NCBI GenBank assembly: GCA_964019415.1
Contig: OZ025882.1
Coordinates: 4,443,427 to 4,507,426, forward strand
Origin: Ianthella basta
Lineage: Eukaryota > Porifera > Demospongiae > Verongiida > Ianthellidae
Length of the DNA: 64,000 nt
Direction of reading: 5' to 3'
A model generated the notes under the pieces. That model was not told the origin of the DNA. It searched no databases and was given only the letters and a program-made list of their open reading frames with translations. The translations under genes and the position numbers were made by a program. Of the stretch, positions 47,601 to 58,637 are shown one piece after another (positions within the stretch are counted from its first letter, which is position 1; each line of letters starts with the position of its first letter).

Positions 47601-50600
47601 GACGCACGTTATAATACCTATTTGCTCCATTGTACTTGTGTGAACTTCCATTATAACTCTTAATGCATGGACCTTTAGTTTATGTTGGGCAGTGCGCATG
47701 TGTGCCCTATGTATAATTATTATTGTGTTACTTTCCATTTAGACGCACGTTACCATGGTAATGGGATCTATAGAGTTTTAATTTGGTCACCAGAGGTGGG
47801 AGAAGAGCTGCCTTAGCTTGTCAGCATGAGGGAGGCAATGTAAACGGCGTTGTGTATGCGGGTGAAGACTGACGTTGATATTGTTGTTGTTCGCTTACTT
47901 AGGAAGACCTTTATTGGCAGCCATTCTCTGTTTCTGCGTTGGAGAGGTACGATTACATACTAGGTCACAGGCAGCAGGGGAGCATCAGCAAATCTATACC
48001 GCAAGGAGGCTTGGAAGTCCCTTGCACATTGAAGAATTCTTGGACAAGACAAAAGATTGGAACAAAAAATACTGTGGATTTGGTCAAACAATGACTTATG
48101 TACTCCTCAGTCACAATTAGGCCAAAGTATATTCCGCCAAATAGTGAAAGAACATTAGAAGGATAAATCTAATGAAAACTCTTATTATTTCAAAGTACAA
48201 TCACTATAAATTATATATAGTGCTGAAACTAGAGAATAAAGACGTTTGCTCAAAAATGAGAAAGAAATTAGGAATGATCAGCTGAAAAAGCATATAAACG
48301 AGCCATAGCAACTCAACATTTCAACACATCTCATTTCTGTTGATTTCACACTGCATTTCACTGAATCCCTAGTTGAGGCCAGTGATCTTTTGAGTAGATC
48401 ATTGACACCTGCATGTCTGGGGTGTACTCCTGCAGCTGAGGCTGTGCAAACCCAAGTGGTCCACTTCAGCACCACACTGATAGCATTTTTGGAGTTTGCA
48501 CAGGATGACCCCTAGGTAGAGCCCCGCTGCCACCCAAAGCACCTCATTATCTGTGGAAGCTACGTATTGATCAATGTGCTTCAGATTAAAGGTGCTAAAG
48601 TTTCACCTCCTTGACGTAGGGCACTGAATGAGGCCACTGCGCCCAGTAAACTCTTCCTTCCACCAGTTCTGGTTCACCTTCTCTAGCACAGTCACAGTGC
48701 CCCCTTCTTTATTCACATAATATATTATAGCTCATCCTCTTTCTGAGGTTTAAATTCATACATGTTCTGTTGTGTGTGTAATAGTTGAATGCTGACCAAG
48801 AGGTGTCTGCTGGATTTAGAACACGTAGGTCGAGGGTGCAGAGCGCCCGAGTGCTGAGGCATGCTGAGTGTGTTACATAACTCTTGTTTTGTGTACCTGA
48901 AGAAGCCTGTAATGGGTGATTGTTGCACTGAAGTGACAAATGTTTCCTGGTGAACTCCATTGTCCAAATGAAGGATCAAGCTACTATCAATTCAGCATGC
49001 CTAATACCTTTCACAACTACTTATATGTAGGCGCGGTGGAAATTTACCACTCAGATTTGCGACCTTGAGCTTTGTGCTCTACTTCCCACTGTGACTTCTT
49101 GGTTAATTGGCATTTAACTGTTACATATACATCACTAAACATGCATGAGGTGCTTAAGTAGTGGCCATAGGTGTAGAAGTACGTAGTACTCATGCATATC
49201 TCATAACTTATTTATATAGCAGAATCACGCAGAACAAAGTGCAGAAAGTTAGATATTCAAAAACCAAGCCCAAAAGGGAGTTGTCAAATGCCATCCATGG
49301 TCCACAACATTCCTTATAGCTTTCTAGAACGGTGTAGCAATGCCTGTTTTTCATAAATGTGATGGACTATGTCTTAATCAATCACTGTCCTTGCTGAATT
49401 CAGTTGTGAGGCTTATGCAGGCAGAGTCTGCTCACCCTTATACAACAGCACAACCATTGTCACTCATCTAATGTCAGAGATGGAATTGGATACCATTTTG
49501 CAAAACTTCCACCGTGCAGCAACAGGAACTGGACAGAGTGACACAGCTACAAACAGGTACTATGGAATGGTGTGTGTGTGTGTGAGTGCCTGTGTGCATG
49601 CATGCGTGCGCACACATGCACATAATTTATTGTGGTGTGTATGGCACTGTGCATGTGTATAATATGAGTGTGTATTTGGCATAAATGAATTTATGTTTGC
49701 GTGGCAGAGCTATACACATGTACATACCCTAAGATGTATGTACATACATCTAGACACATACTACACGGGTGGGTGTTGCATTGCTGCTAGAACAGAATCA
49801 ATGGAGGACGATCACTGCCAATGGTATGGCCTGCTACAAGGCACAGTGGAAGCCCTAGCTATTGAGCCTCAAATGGCCTGCACCTCATTACTTATGCTGT
49901 ATATATTATATGTACATACACTTTGATTAGTCAGCAGTGTAAGAAGGCTGGGTCTATACTTCTAAACCAATAGTGACATTCTGCCGTATGCAGAAGTCTA
50001 CACATGGTATGTACAGTATTTCCTTAATTCTTTGCTCACTGTAAGAGTTGTGGCTCTCACTTTAAAATTTAATTTCTCTTCCACACTCTTATGCTCTGTT
50101 ATAGGTGTGAAATCCTCTTTAGGCAGGCTCTCTGCTTGACCCAAGTACCTGAGTGCAACCCTGCCCTTACTCCTCCAGCTGCCAATTACCTCAGGCTGCG
50201 CAACAATCAGTCGTGCTTTGACTTCTATAAAGACCTTGTGTCTACTTGCAGTGTCATTGGTGCTAACGTGACTGAACACCTCACTAATGCAACCACCCAG
50301 GACATGTTCTGTCCAGGATATGTTAGTGGGACGTGTAAGGATGTACCAGGTGCAGTTTATGCTGCCGTTAACTGCTCTGCAGCATGCAGTAGTGAATGCA
50401 GTACTATCTGTAGTGTACCACTGCGTACTAGCTATAGAGATCAGTCCAACAATCATGCTTGCACACAAATATAATATGTCCCCTTAGTAAAATGCACCCA
50501 TCCCCAAGATATTTTTATTATTATAGTGCATAAACATTCCTTTAGAAATAAAAAGAATTTAGGAATGGCCGACAGAAAAAAGCATAAAAACAAGCAACAG

Positions 50601-53600
50601 TAACTCAACACCATGATGAACTGTCATGAAAAATTTGGACCCCCTGAAAAGGTTCACCCAGTTTAAATATTTCAAAACATTTGGACCCCCTGGAACTAAT
50701 ATTTCAGAAATGGACTGAAATCTTTGGACCTACCCTGAAATATGTGGGCCCCCTCATCTATGTTTATATTCTAGGTTTTCCAGGCATAATGCATTTCACT
50801 TTCATCATCCGCACAATGCTTGCATGGGAATTTGAACTTCATAAAAATACATAAGTGAATAGAAATATACATATGCAGAGTAGCTATAGCTATAATAAAT
50901 GTTGTGAAAATAAATAATGTGAATGTCACTCAGTCTGTCCCCAATGTAACCCAATGTCATTGACACCAAACATGCGCTCTCCCACATACTCTAGATTTAA
51001 CATACTGTATGCCCACAAAGCTACATACATGCCAACACTGGCACACCCACGCCCACACCCACACTAATGGCAGTGTCCAGTCTGGTCTGTAAGCTAGATT
51101 GTACGTACTACTCAGTACTGTGTGAACCTGTGTGATAATTCAATAATACTCTCTGTAGGCATACTGAAAGATTTCCCTCACAATAGCTGTACAGGAAAGG
51201 AGTCACCAAAACATAAACATGTTGTTTTAGGAAGTGCTAATGTAATGTGGACATGGTTCAGTGACCAACTTCCCTTTCCTATTCCATACAGCAATTGTGT
51301 AGAAGGCTTTTCTGTGACTCAAGAATAGACTGTGAATGCACAGTAATTAAAATTTTCAGAGCTAACTTAGACCCCACAGATTGAGCTATGTTATGTTTGA
51401 GCTTGAGGAGGTTAGAGGGGTAGCCATTACCCATGCAGCACGTGCTCAATAGCATGCTCTAACATAACGTCTCCTTTGGTAACGGGTTCTTCCTTCGGCT
51501 CCATCTTAATCTCACTCAGAGTGTGACCCGCTAATTCGCTCGCTCGCCATTTCTATGTGTGCAATCACGCGTAGTATATAATATCTATGGTGCAATGTAG
51601 GGGAACTTCTATTTCAGTTGTAGTCCAAATATTTCTAAATATTTGGACTAGGGAGAATGTATATTATGGGGGGCCAATTTTCACGTAACAGAACCACAAT
51701 TCTGTGAAGTTTGCTCTGCATTCCTACTTTCCTTGTACAACTACATGGACCCAAATGTCTATCTAGCTAGTCCAATGTAACTACAAGGAAATTAGGAATG
51801 CAGAGCGAACTTCACAGAAATGTGGTTCATCATGGTGTTGAGTTACTGTTGCTTGTTTCCATGCCTTTTCTGCTGGCCATTTCTAAATCCTTAATTCTAA
51901 AGGAAATTTTATACACTGGATTGTACAGTTTTTGCATATCCAAAAGACTATGGCTACATCAGATTAATACCAGCGCTGACTAATACCCCTTCCTTAAATT
52001 AGATGAAGATTGTGCAGAACATCGAGCACAATTGTGCCACTTAGTTGATGAAGCGGCTGCCGTTTACCAGGCAACAAAATGGCGGCATTTGGGGTATCTT
52101 TAATACACCGGAAAGACAAATTTCCTGCCCGCTCCAGCGCTATACTTATCAGATTGCCACCGTCGCTCATATCCTACTCCTTGACCTAGGTACGTAAGTC
52201 CTCATACACTATTTAGGTGCATAGGTGTCCTGAGTCGTGCGCTAGGAGAACATATGGGATATGAGCAGCCTATGACGCTTTTCTCTTACGTGAACTCCAG
52301 GCTGACTTTGGCTGCACTGCCGTCTTCAATACATCAAATGAAGTCTATCCATGGCCTTCAATTGTTCTTCGCCGTAGCAGTTTGGCTAGTTTCGCCGAAG
52401 CGTTCTAATAAGATGGGGTAGCCATTTTATCTGGCACATTACCAAATGGACGTCACGAGCGCGACGTCTGATGTAGCAGTATGTAGCTCAATGAGGGTGG
52501 CTGGCCAGAGCAACTAGTTGACTACTGGATCGTTCACCACTGTGTCCTTCTTTGCATACTGCTTCAGAAGTAGGCATGTGTGGTGTCCTGCTGCCCACAT
52601 TACAGGAGAGTGGTGCTTAGGCAGTCTTTCCATCCTTGCATGGTGATTACCACAGATGGCCTGGGTATATATAAGGCTAATATCAATAGTACATTACATT
52701 TGTACAAGACATACAAGCATAAACAACGCGCTTAACTCTTACGTATGTATCACTGACATCAATTTACCCCACATTCTTTGTAATTAGGACTTAGCTACAA
52801 TCTCTGTTACTTATTGAACACCTTTGATTCTGAACTGTGCATGCTTTGAATGTGCCTTGTTCAGCACCTTCAAAGAGACCTTATGCAAATGTGACAAGGA
52901 CGACAGAGACAGACTTCCCTACAATGAGCATGACACCTAGTGGCAGTCCCTTGATACAGTTATCTTGGGCTAGCATTGGACTGATGGTGGCTGTCATTGT
53001 TTTCCTGGTGGTTGGATCAATCATAGTTGCTGCTGTACTGATTGTGTGGTGGAGAGTGAGGAAAAATGGAGGGAAGCCATGCACAGGTCAGCAAATGCTT
53101 TTATTGCACATCAGTTGATTTTGCAAAGATGTTTTCTATTATATTTGAGTAACCATTTGTTTTTTCAGAAATGAGCTTTAAGGGGGAGTCTGCAAACAGT
53201 TAGAGTTTAACTGGCTCCTGAGGACGCATGGTACCTGATCTAAACTGGAATTACCTGCAATCTTTATGCTGGCTCCATGCATGCACTGTGACTGTTGCAA
53301 TTGTTGGCAGATTCAACCAGTGAACTTGCTATGGTTTGTTCTACAGTGTGCTAACCAGCTTATGCTATGTGTGGCAATAACTGTGTTTGACAGACCTGTG
53401 CCTCTAGTTCTTACGAATGTATGCTGTATAAAAGTGGTTAAAGTATAGGATTTGAAGCCTAAATAGACTTTAGTCTACTGTAGGTTGTTAGCTGAGAAGA
53501 GAGTGAGCACAAAGAAGCTGTGAAGGGGCACAATATGAAGAATGGAATGCATGGAATGCATGTATGGACCAAAAAGCATATGGTAGACTGGAGGCCAGCA

Positions 53601-54928
53601 CAGTGAAGCAAGTGGGACCAACTACTTAAGGAGGAGGACACCTAAAGCCCTCTACATCCACCAACAATTACCTAGTCTCCAACCTTGGCTTTGACCGCAA
53701 ACTCAGCTAGTCTTGTGTGGTCCCTGCTCTGATCAAGTCCCCCCCCCCCCACACACACACATGCACTACAATTTCCCATGCACTCATAATATTCTGATGT
53801 ACACTAACTGCATTTTAATATTTCAATTTTGTAAAGATTTGCAGACACTAGCCAAATGGACAATGTTTCCAATGTTTTGATAGCGTATAGCTACCTTCAT
53901 CAGGGAACAATAACTAGTGGAGGACTGATGATGTGGTAATGAATAATGTTAAAAATGTTAATGATAAAAGCAATTTGGATATACTTAGGATAAAGTCAAT
54001 GTAGAGCAGTGGGAGCATGGTAGGCAAGTTGCTAGGCTAGTCCAACAAGGATGAGTACTCCCTCAGGAGTGTCCTTTGTTCATGATTTAATATGTTTGGG
54101 TAGCGCTGGATGTGCCAGCTTTCCTGGTGTCACCGTGGTTGCCCATGCAGGGGTGGGTGTCAATTATTTCAGCCTGGGACAGGTCCTCTAGATAGCCTGT
54201 CGACCACGTATGTTTGGCCAGAGCAGATGTGTCCACATCCCTGTTCCATAATGCCCGTTTGTGTTCAACCAGGCGGTAATGTAGTGTTCGGTCAGACTCC
54301 GACATACACCTTAGGGCATTCGGACCTACCTAGCCACTCAGGCTTTTTCAACAGTAATACCTGTTATTATAAGCTACCAGAGGAAATGGTCATGTCAATT
54401 AGTGCTGTATTGAGGCAATTGCATGCAAGTCCACAGTATATTGTTACAGTGCTTCTGTTTCACATCTGTCCTGCTGTATATACATGTAAATAGGTGCTTC
54501 TGTTCCTGAAACCAGTACTGTCATAACCATGCAAGACAATCCATCCTACAAAGCAGTGCAAGGAGAGCAGATAATGCAGCCAAATTCTGATGTCGTTGAG
54601 CAGCTCTATGGTGGGCAACATGTATATCTTATATTAAAATTTGTCTGTCAGGTCTAATCATCTAGGTCCTGCAGTCAGTGCAACTTATATAGATAGCAGT
54701 CAGTGGATTACTAATGTTGTTCCTGTACAGTGGTGCATATTACCAAGGTACAGTATGCCTATCCACTGTGCAGTTTTATTGACAGGAGTGCATGAGAGTG
54801 GGTATGCTTCTTTTGGTATGACTTATACCTAGCTATAGTGTGTGTGCACACGTTGTACTGTACACATGCAATGCTTCTTATATATTGTTGCTGCAGACAC
54901 AGTTGATGAATACTTTGACTACATATAA
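44695..54928 (+). CDS. Single-pass receptor with Frizzled-type cysteine-rich domain, no kinase
   Basis: Eight exons with compatible phases: 44695-44776, 45244-45396, 45930-46013, 49478-49556, 50105-50334, 52865-53086, 54494-54610 and 54897-54928 (TAA). They total 999 nt, 332 residues. The order is signal peptide (KALVCFNLLLFMLCQG), a CC-containing segment (GEQCCRDEGF), then CARGYNVSS, ILQNF, CEILFRQALCLTQVPEC and QSCFDFYKDLVSTC, matching Frizzled CRD spacing including GYN and L-C-x4-P-x-C. A Pro/Ser/Thr stalk and a helix (LMVAVIVFLVVGSIIVAAVL) end in RVRKN. The tail has NPSYKAV, EQLYDTV and YFDYI, plausible docking or endocytosis motifs. There is no kinase exon before the stop. A short alternative terminal exon (53169-53203, EMSFKGESANS) would also be in phase. 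An upstream in-frame ATG exists, so the start is a choice based on the signal peptide. Confidence 0.72.
46013..47610. repeat. 686-bp tandem duplication and hairpin-rich repeat array in an FZ-receptor intron
   Basis: AGTAATAGTTAAATGCTGAC starts at 46013 and again at 46699; offsets inside (AATGGCCGAGAAAACGTCG at 46238 and 46924) stay at 686 bp. Each unit has a GAGATTTAGAGCACGAGG hairpin with GCGCGAAGCGC loop words and paired TGTCTCTGA/TCAGAGACA. Short units CATGCTCTAAATCG...CGATTTAGAGCATA follow repeatedly (46574-47520), then two copies of a unit of about 125 bp with AGACCACGGCGCG (47390-47610). GC is higher than the surroundings. A relic of the unit start lies at 48778-48860. No convincing coding frame. 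Confidence 0.85.
47611..49477. other. FZ-receptor intron, remainder
   Basis: A plus frame at 47875-48120 (RPLLAAILCFCVGEVRLHTR, then EEFLDKTKDWNKKYCGFGQT) looks protein-like but matches nothing I know and lacks an ATG. A partial foldback B relic lies at 48262-48360. Nothing else is recognised. Confidence 0.4.
50516..52480 (+). mobile_element. Composite foldback B + element P, copy 3, interrupted by a nested element
   Basis: The left arm of foldback B (50516-50621) and the rest (51690-51915) are separated by an insertion. 51985-52475 is element P, the inverted relative of 3274-3920, ending in GACGTCACGAGCGCGACGTC. It occupies the intron before the membrane exon of the FZ receptor. Confidence 0.75.
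50622..51689. mobile_element. 1068-bp nested transposon with 4-bp target duplication GAAC
   Basis: The ends are TGTCATGAAAAATTTGGACC and the complement of TGTTACGTGAAAATTGGCCC. GAAC is duplicated at 50618-50621 and 51690-51693, splitting ATGATGAACCACA of foldback B. Inside, the minus strand near 51520-51410 has a short frame MEPKEEPVTKGDVM, possibly a captured or transposon first exon. Confidence 0.8.
53860..54345 (-). mobile_element. Penelope-like element fragment (GIY-YIG end)
   Basis: The minus frame at 54305-54087 reads SDRTLHYRLVEHKRALWNRD, ALAKHTWSTGY, QAEIIDTHP. Just before it another frame gives CPKVYVG. KVYVGE(S/T)xRxLxxRLxEHKRA...ALAEHxW is the GIY-YIG endonuclease core of Penelope-like retroelements. 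One frame break lies between the halves, and the reverse transcriptase part is missing. It sits in an intron of the FZ receptor. Confidence 0.65.
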
Positions 54929-56165
54929 TGAGTTCAGAAATCAGATCAGGAAACATTTGCAGACAATGTAGTTTCATTATTTTGTTCCTAATTTTACATC
55001 AATGATACATTAAGTATTCGTTGCACTGATGGTAGAATTGTATATTGCTCTACAATTATTATGAAACATCAAAATATGCCAAGTCAAACTTACTATAGAT
55101 GGAATGTTCAATGTATGACCAGTGACTTTCACATTTTCCTGTGTCATGGCAAGGCATGTGTATTATTGCAAGCCTTGAGGACTGCGTTATGGCTTGTCAG
55201 TGCATGCTGCATAACAGGAAAAGGAAACTTCTTGAGCAATGGACAAAGCATATAGTTATATAATTATAGGTTTAATATACCAGGACCTTTCAGGTGTACG
55301 TATATAGGCCTTTGGCAGCTACGGGTGAGAAGATGGTGTTTGTGTACAGGTGGTTGTGGTGTGACATCATATAGGTGGTCTACAGTGACATCATGTGAAG
55401 CAAAATGGAATCATTCAGGATGTGGGAGTAAATTAGTATATAAAAAGTTCACTTTACGTAGGTCAATACAGGTAAGTTTAGATTGCGTCCTGCAGCAGCA
55501 TGCGGGATCCAGAGATGTGGAGACCACAGTCCAAGCTCATAGAGTATACCATTCACTGCTGATCTGGCACAATGGATATAAATGCCTGCAGGGATTTTCT
55601 GTTCCATTTCCATGTGCTGTCATCTGCACTCTAGCTTGTTCACAATCCATTTTATGTTGGAGTTCCCGTTTTACTGAAACTTTCTTGCTGTTCCACTTCA
55701 CCAGTTATCTTTCACCCATACAGATTCAGCCTCAATTCTCACACTTATCTCTTCTGCTCAGGACCATGGCAGGCCTACATTTGGCCATGTAGGCCTGCAT
55801 GGACTGAATACAAAGCAGTTGATGATTGATTCTGCTACATCACTGGTCACGATCTATTTGCCTAACAGTCATCATGTAGTTGTATAGCCTCATCCCCAGG
55901 CCCTTCTCGTTAATTGCGCCCACGCTAATTATCGCGGACGGCCTGGGGACGAGGCTAGTAGTTGTATGGTAGTGTCTTTAGTACACCTTTGCCAATAAGT
56001 GCCAATACCGTAATCGTTGAAAATTTCGTTGTGTGGAAATTTTCGTGGTTGCCTCCATCCACGAAAATTATGCCCACGAAAATTTATGTACAAAGAATAC
56101 AGTAGTAACTAATATAATATGTCTAATACATTAAAGCGATACGAAGGTCTGCATCTGAACTCGTT
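54929..56165. other. Spacer between the FZ receptor and psi-E
   Basis: No gene recognised. A 155-codon plus frame (55325-55792) has no domain and looks accidental. A 73-bp mini-hairpin lies at 55885-55957 and short GAAAATTT(T)CG inverted repeats at 56018-56085. Confidence 0.5.
55885..55957. mobile_element. Mini-hairpin, TAGCCTCG family, second copy
   Basis: From TAGCCTCATCCCCAGGCC to GGCCTGGGGACGAGGCTA with a TAATTATCGCGG centre. It pairs almost perfectly with itself and resembles 38340-38395. Confidence 0.75.
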
Positions 56166-56564
56166 TGCAATGGAAGCTTATGAGCTTCGAGCGCAGTATT
56201 TACTTCAATAGGATACAGAATGTTTCGATCCATTGATTTTCATCAGCTGTAATACTAAACTTAGGGAAGTGCGACATTAAATAAGGGTGGGCGTGTCATT
56301 GGGTGTCAAATGTTTGGCGGGAGGTGATGTAATGGGGTGGTGATGTAGTGGGTGCAACTAATTAGGAGCAAAGAGAGTGATAGGGAATAGAATGAATAGG
56401 ATAGGATATGAGGTAGGTTAAGTGGCCTGGGAGGGGGGGGGGGGCAGTCAAGGAGGGCAGTGGGATGGAGGCTTGTTCAACAGGGGGAGCCAGGATGGAT
56501 TGATGTTGAGCCCACAGTTAATAAAAGTTAGTACTGCGCTCAAAGCTCATAAACTTCCATTGCA
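56166..56564. mobile_element. TIR element upstream of psi-E
   Basis: TGCAATGGAAGCTTATGAGC at 56166 is matched by the complement of TGCAATGGAAGTTTATGAGC at 56545-56564, followed on both sides by GAGCGCAGTA. It is about 400 bp with a G-run (56430-56444). It lies where the missing kinase exons of psi-E would be. Confidence 0.75.
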
Positions 56565-56626
56565 TCGTGACCACGCAGTAATGAACCTCTGCAGTATCAT
56601 TCCTGTGGTTTGTCCCATCTGACCAG

Positions 56627-57833
56627 ATTGCAGATTTTGGTTTGTCCAGAGAATATTGTTGATGACACCTACTATACTGCAACGGTAGGGAAATTGCCTA
56701 TTAAATGGACAGCTCCTGAGGTATTCAGTTACACTTGGAATGTTCTCTCTCAGAATTGCCTAACTTTCTCCATTTTTTGCAGATATAAATAGCCAGTGTC
56801 AATGTTCTCGTATCTGTTTGGTCACTAATTACCTACTCAGGCCCTATTCTTCAAGAAGTACAGCACAAGTAGTGATGTGTGGAGTTATAGAATGCTGATG
56901 ACATAATTATGGTCACTGGGAAAGAAGCTGTTTCCCTCTTGAATCCAATGGCAGTAAGTTGTTTCAGTATTTTGACAACTTGTTAAAAGCATCAACTAGT
57001 ACTGCTGTGCACATAGAGAGTTGTGCTGGCTCCATATACATACTTGTCTTCTCTCTCATTTCCTCATAACGTGCACATGTAGTGTGTGACCAAGCTCCAG
57101 GATGACCCTCATCATGTCCAGCCTCCTCCACCAGGCTGTCCTAGGGCCATTTACCAGCAAATGGTACTCTGCTGGTAAGTTTCAATATCATTCATGTACG
57201 TATGAGGTGCTGTTGTGGGTCAATAGTGAATCCGAAAATGAGGAAACAATATTATTTTGATGCCATGTACTTAACAATGGTAGCAATTCAGAATGTAGCC
57301 CGTTGAGTGCACAAGAATATATGCCACGTGTGCACCTAACTGGCAATACAGCAATCTGAACATCTGTTGAGACGATTCCTAACAGCAACCTTCTTTCAAA
57401 AGCAAAGATTCAATAGGACTAAGAATCTCTCTACATGGTGACGAATTTACACAAGTAACTGAATCTGCCTACCTCTCGCTGAATTTACTTCAGTATTGAG
57501 TTTTGTGTGAATATTGTTAAGCAAAGAGTATATATTTGTATCATCTTTCTTCTTCTTGGCAGTCTGTCTCTGTGTTCCCTCCAACAAGTCTTTACCATGC
57601 AGTTTAGTTTATGTACATATTATTTCTCCACCTGTAGGAACAGTGACCATCATGGCCGCCCCACCTTTGCTGCCCTCCTGGAGACTCTGTCTGGTCCTTC
57701 TGATGAGCTGCTGAGGATCCCAGAGGAGAGCCTCAGAGAAGTGAAGAACCCAGAGATGGCAGCACAGATTGGAGCTGCAAGGATGTTTTCTCTTGACCTG
57801 TACCTTGACTTACAAAGGTACTACTACTGCTAA
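56627..57833 (+). pseudogene. psi-E, 3' kinase pseudogene related to RTK-1
   Basis: Four exons align with the last four of RTK-1: 56627-56720 (DFGLSR, then one extra base near 56650 shifts frame), 56841-56953 (one base short, with stops after MLMT), 57083-57174 (intact) and 57638-57833 (intact, stop TAA). The glycine-loop and catalytic-loop exons are absent upstream. Introns and the 3' flank also resemble RTK-1, so this is a truncated genomic duplicate. It cannot make a kinase. Confidence 0.9.
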
Positions 57834-58637
57834 AATAACAACCAAGCTCCTGGCTGTAACTACATACACACATCAGATCCACTCTAATGTAAGGGCTGAT
57901 GTATAATGAGTGCTCTCTTGTACATATATTTGTGAGCATTATTAGCACACAAGAAGGTAACTGCTGTGTGTGACATTCTAACTTACAGGTTGTATATTTC
58001 AAATGTAATGCTTATTTGTGTGTGTGTGGTCCATTATTATGATTAGTGATCTCTTAAATAAATACACAATTTTTCAGCACACAGAACTTTAAATAATGCC
58101 TGATATGTGTATAATATGTTAGATAATGTTCGGAACTACACATGGTAAAGAAAGAATGGCGGAAGGAAAATATGACAGTCAACCGGACAAGCACCAGCAA
58201 CCTCCAGATCTTTAGCTGACCTTTAGCAGCTGCAGCCGGGTCACTGGTCACCGCCAACAGCTACGTGATTTATTCCCCCTTTATAATACTGAAGTGGGCG
58301 GGCTCCATCCATGCGCAGAGCCACCTCTGAAACTCCCATGCACACTGGACGCTGACTATATCAGAAATGCTTTAATTAAGCTGGTCTATGTACCATAGTG
58401 ACTAACACTACTACTACTTGCACATATATACAGTGCTCACCCTCTGCAACTTGCACACAATGCACTGCATGCATGGTATACGTAGTCTTTTCCATTACAG
58501 CGTATAATAGTGATACACTCAATTACTGCAAACTATTTAGTGTCTCTAGCAAAAAAGTGCTCAGACAATGTATACGTTAATGCATTATATACACTCATTT
58601 AAATGAAAGTCAATTATAACAGGATTATATTACACAA
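57834..58637. other. Convergent spacer psi-E / RTK-D
   Basis: The counterpart of 11795-12864. An AATAAA lies near 58057. It shares the segment CTTGCACATA...CAGTGCTCACCC with the RTK-A and RTK-B 3' flanks. No gene. Confidence 0.6.

Noticed and set aside
55325-55792. 155-codon plus-strand frame
   Set aside because: No recognisable motif, no splice partners and atypical composition; treated as chance.
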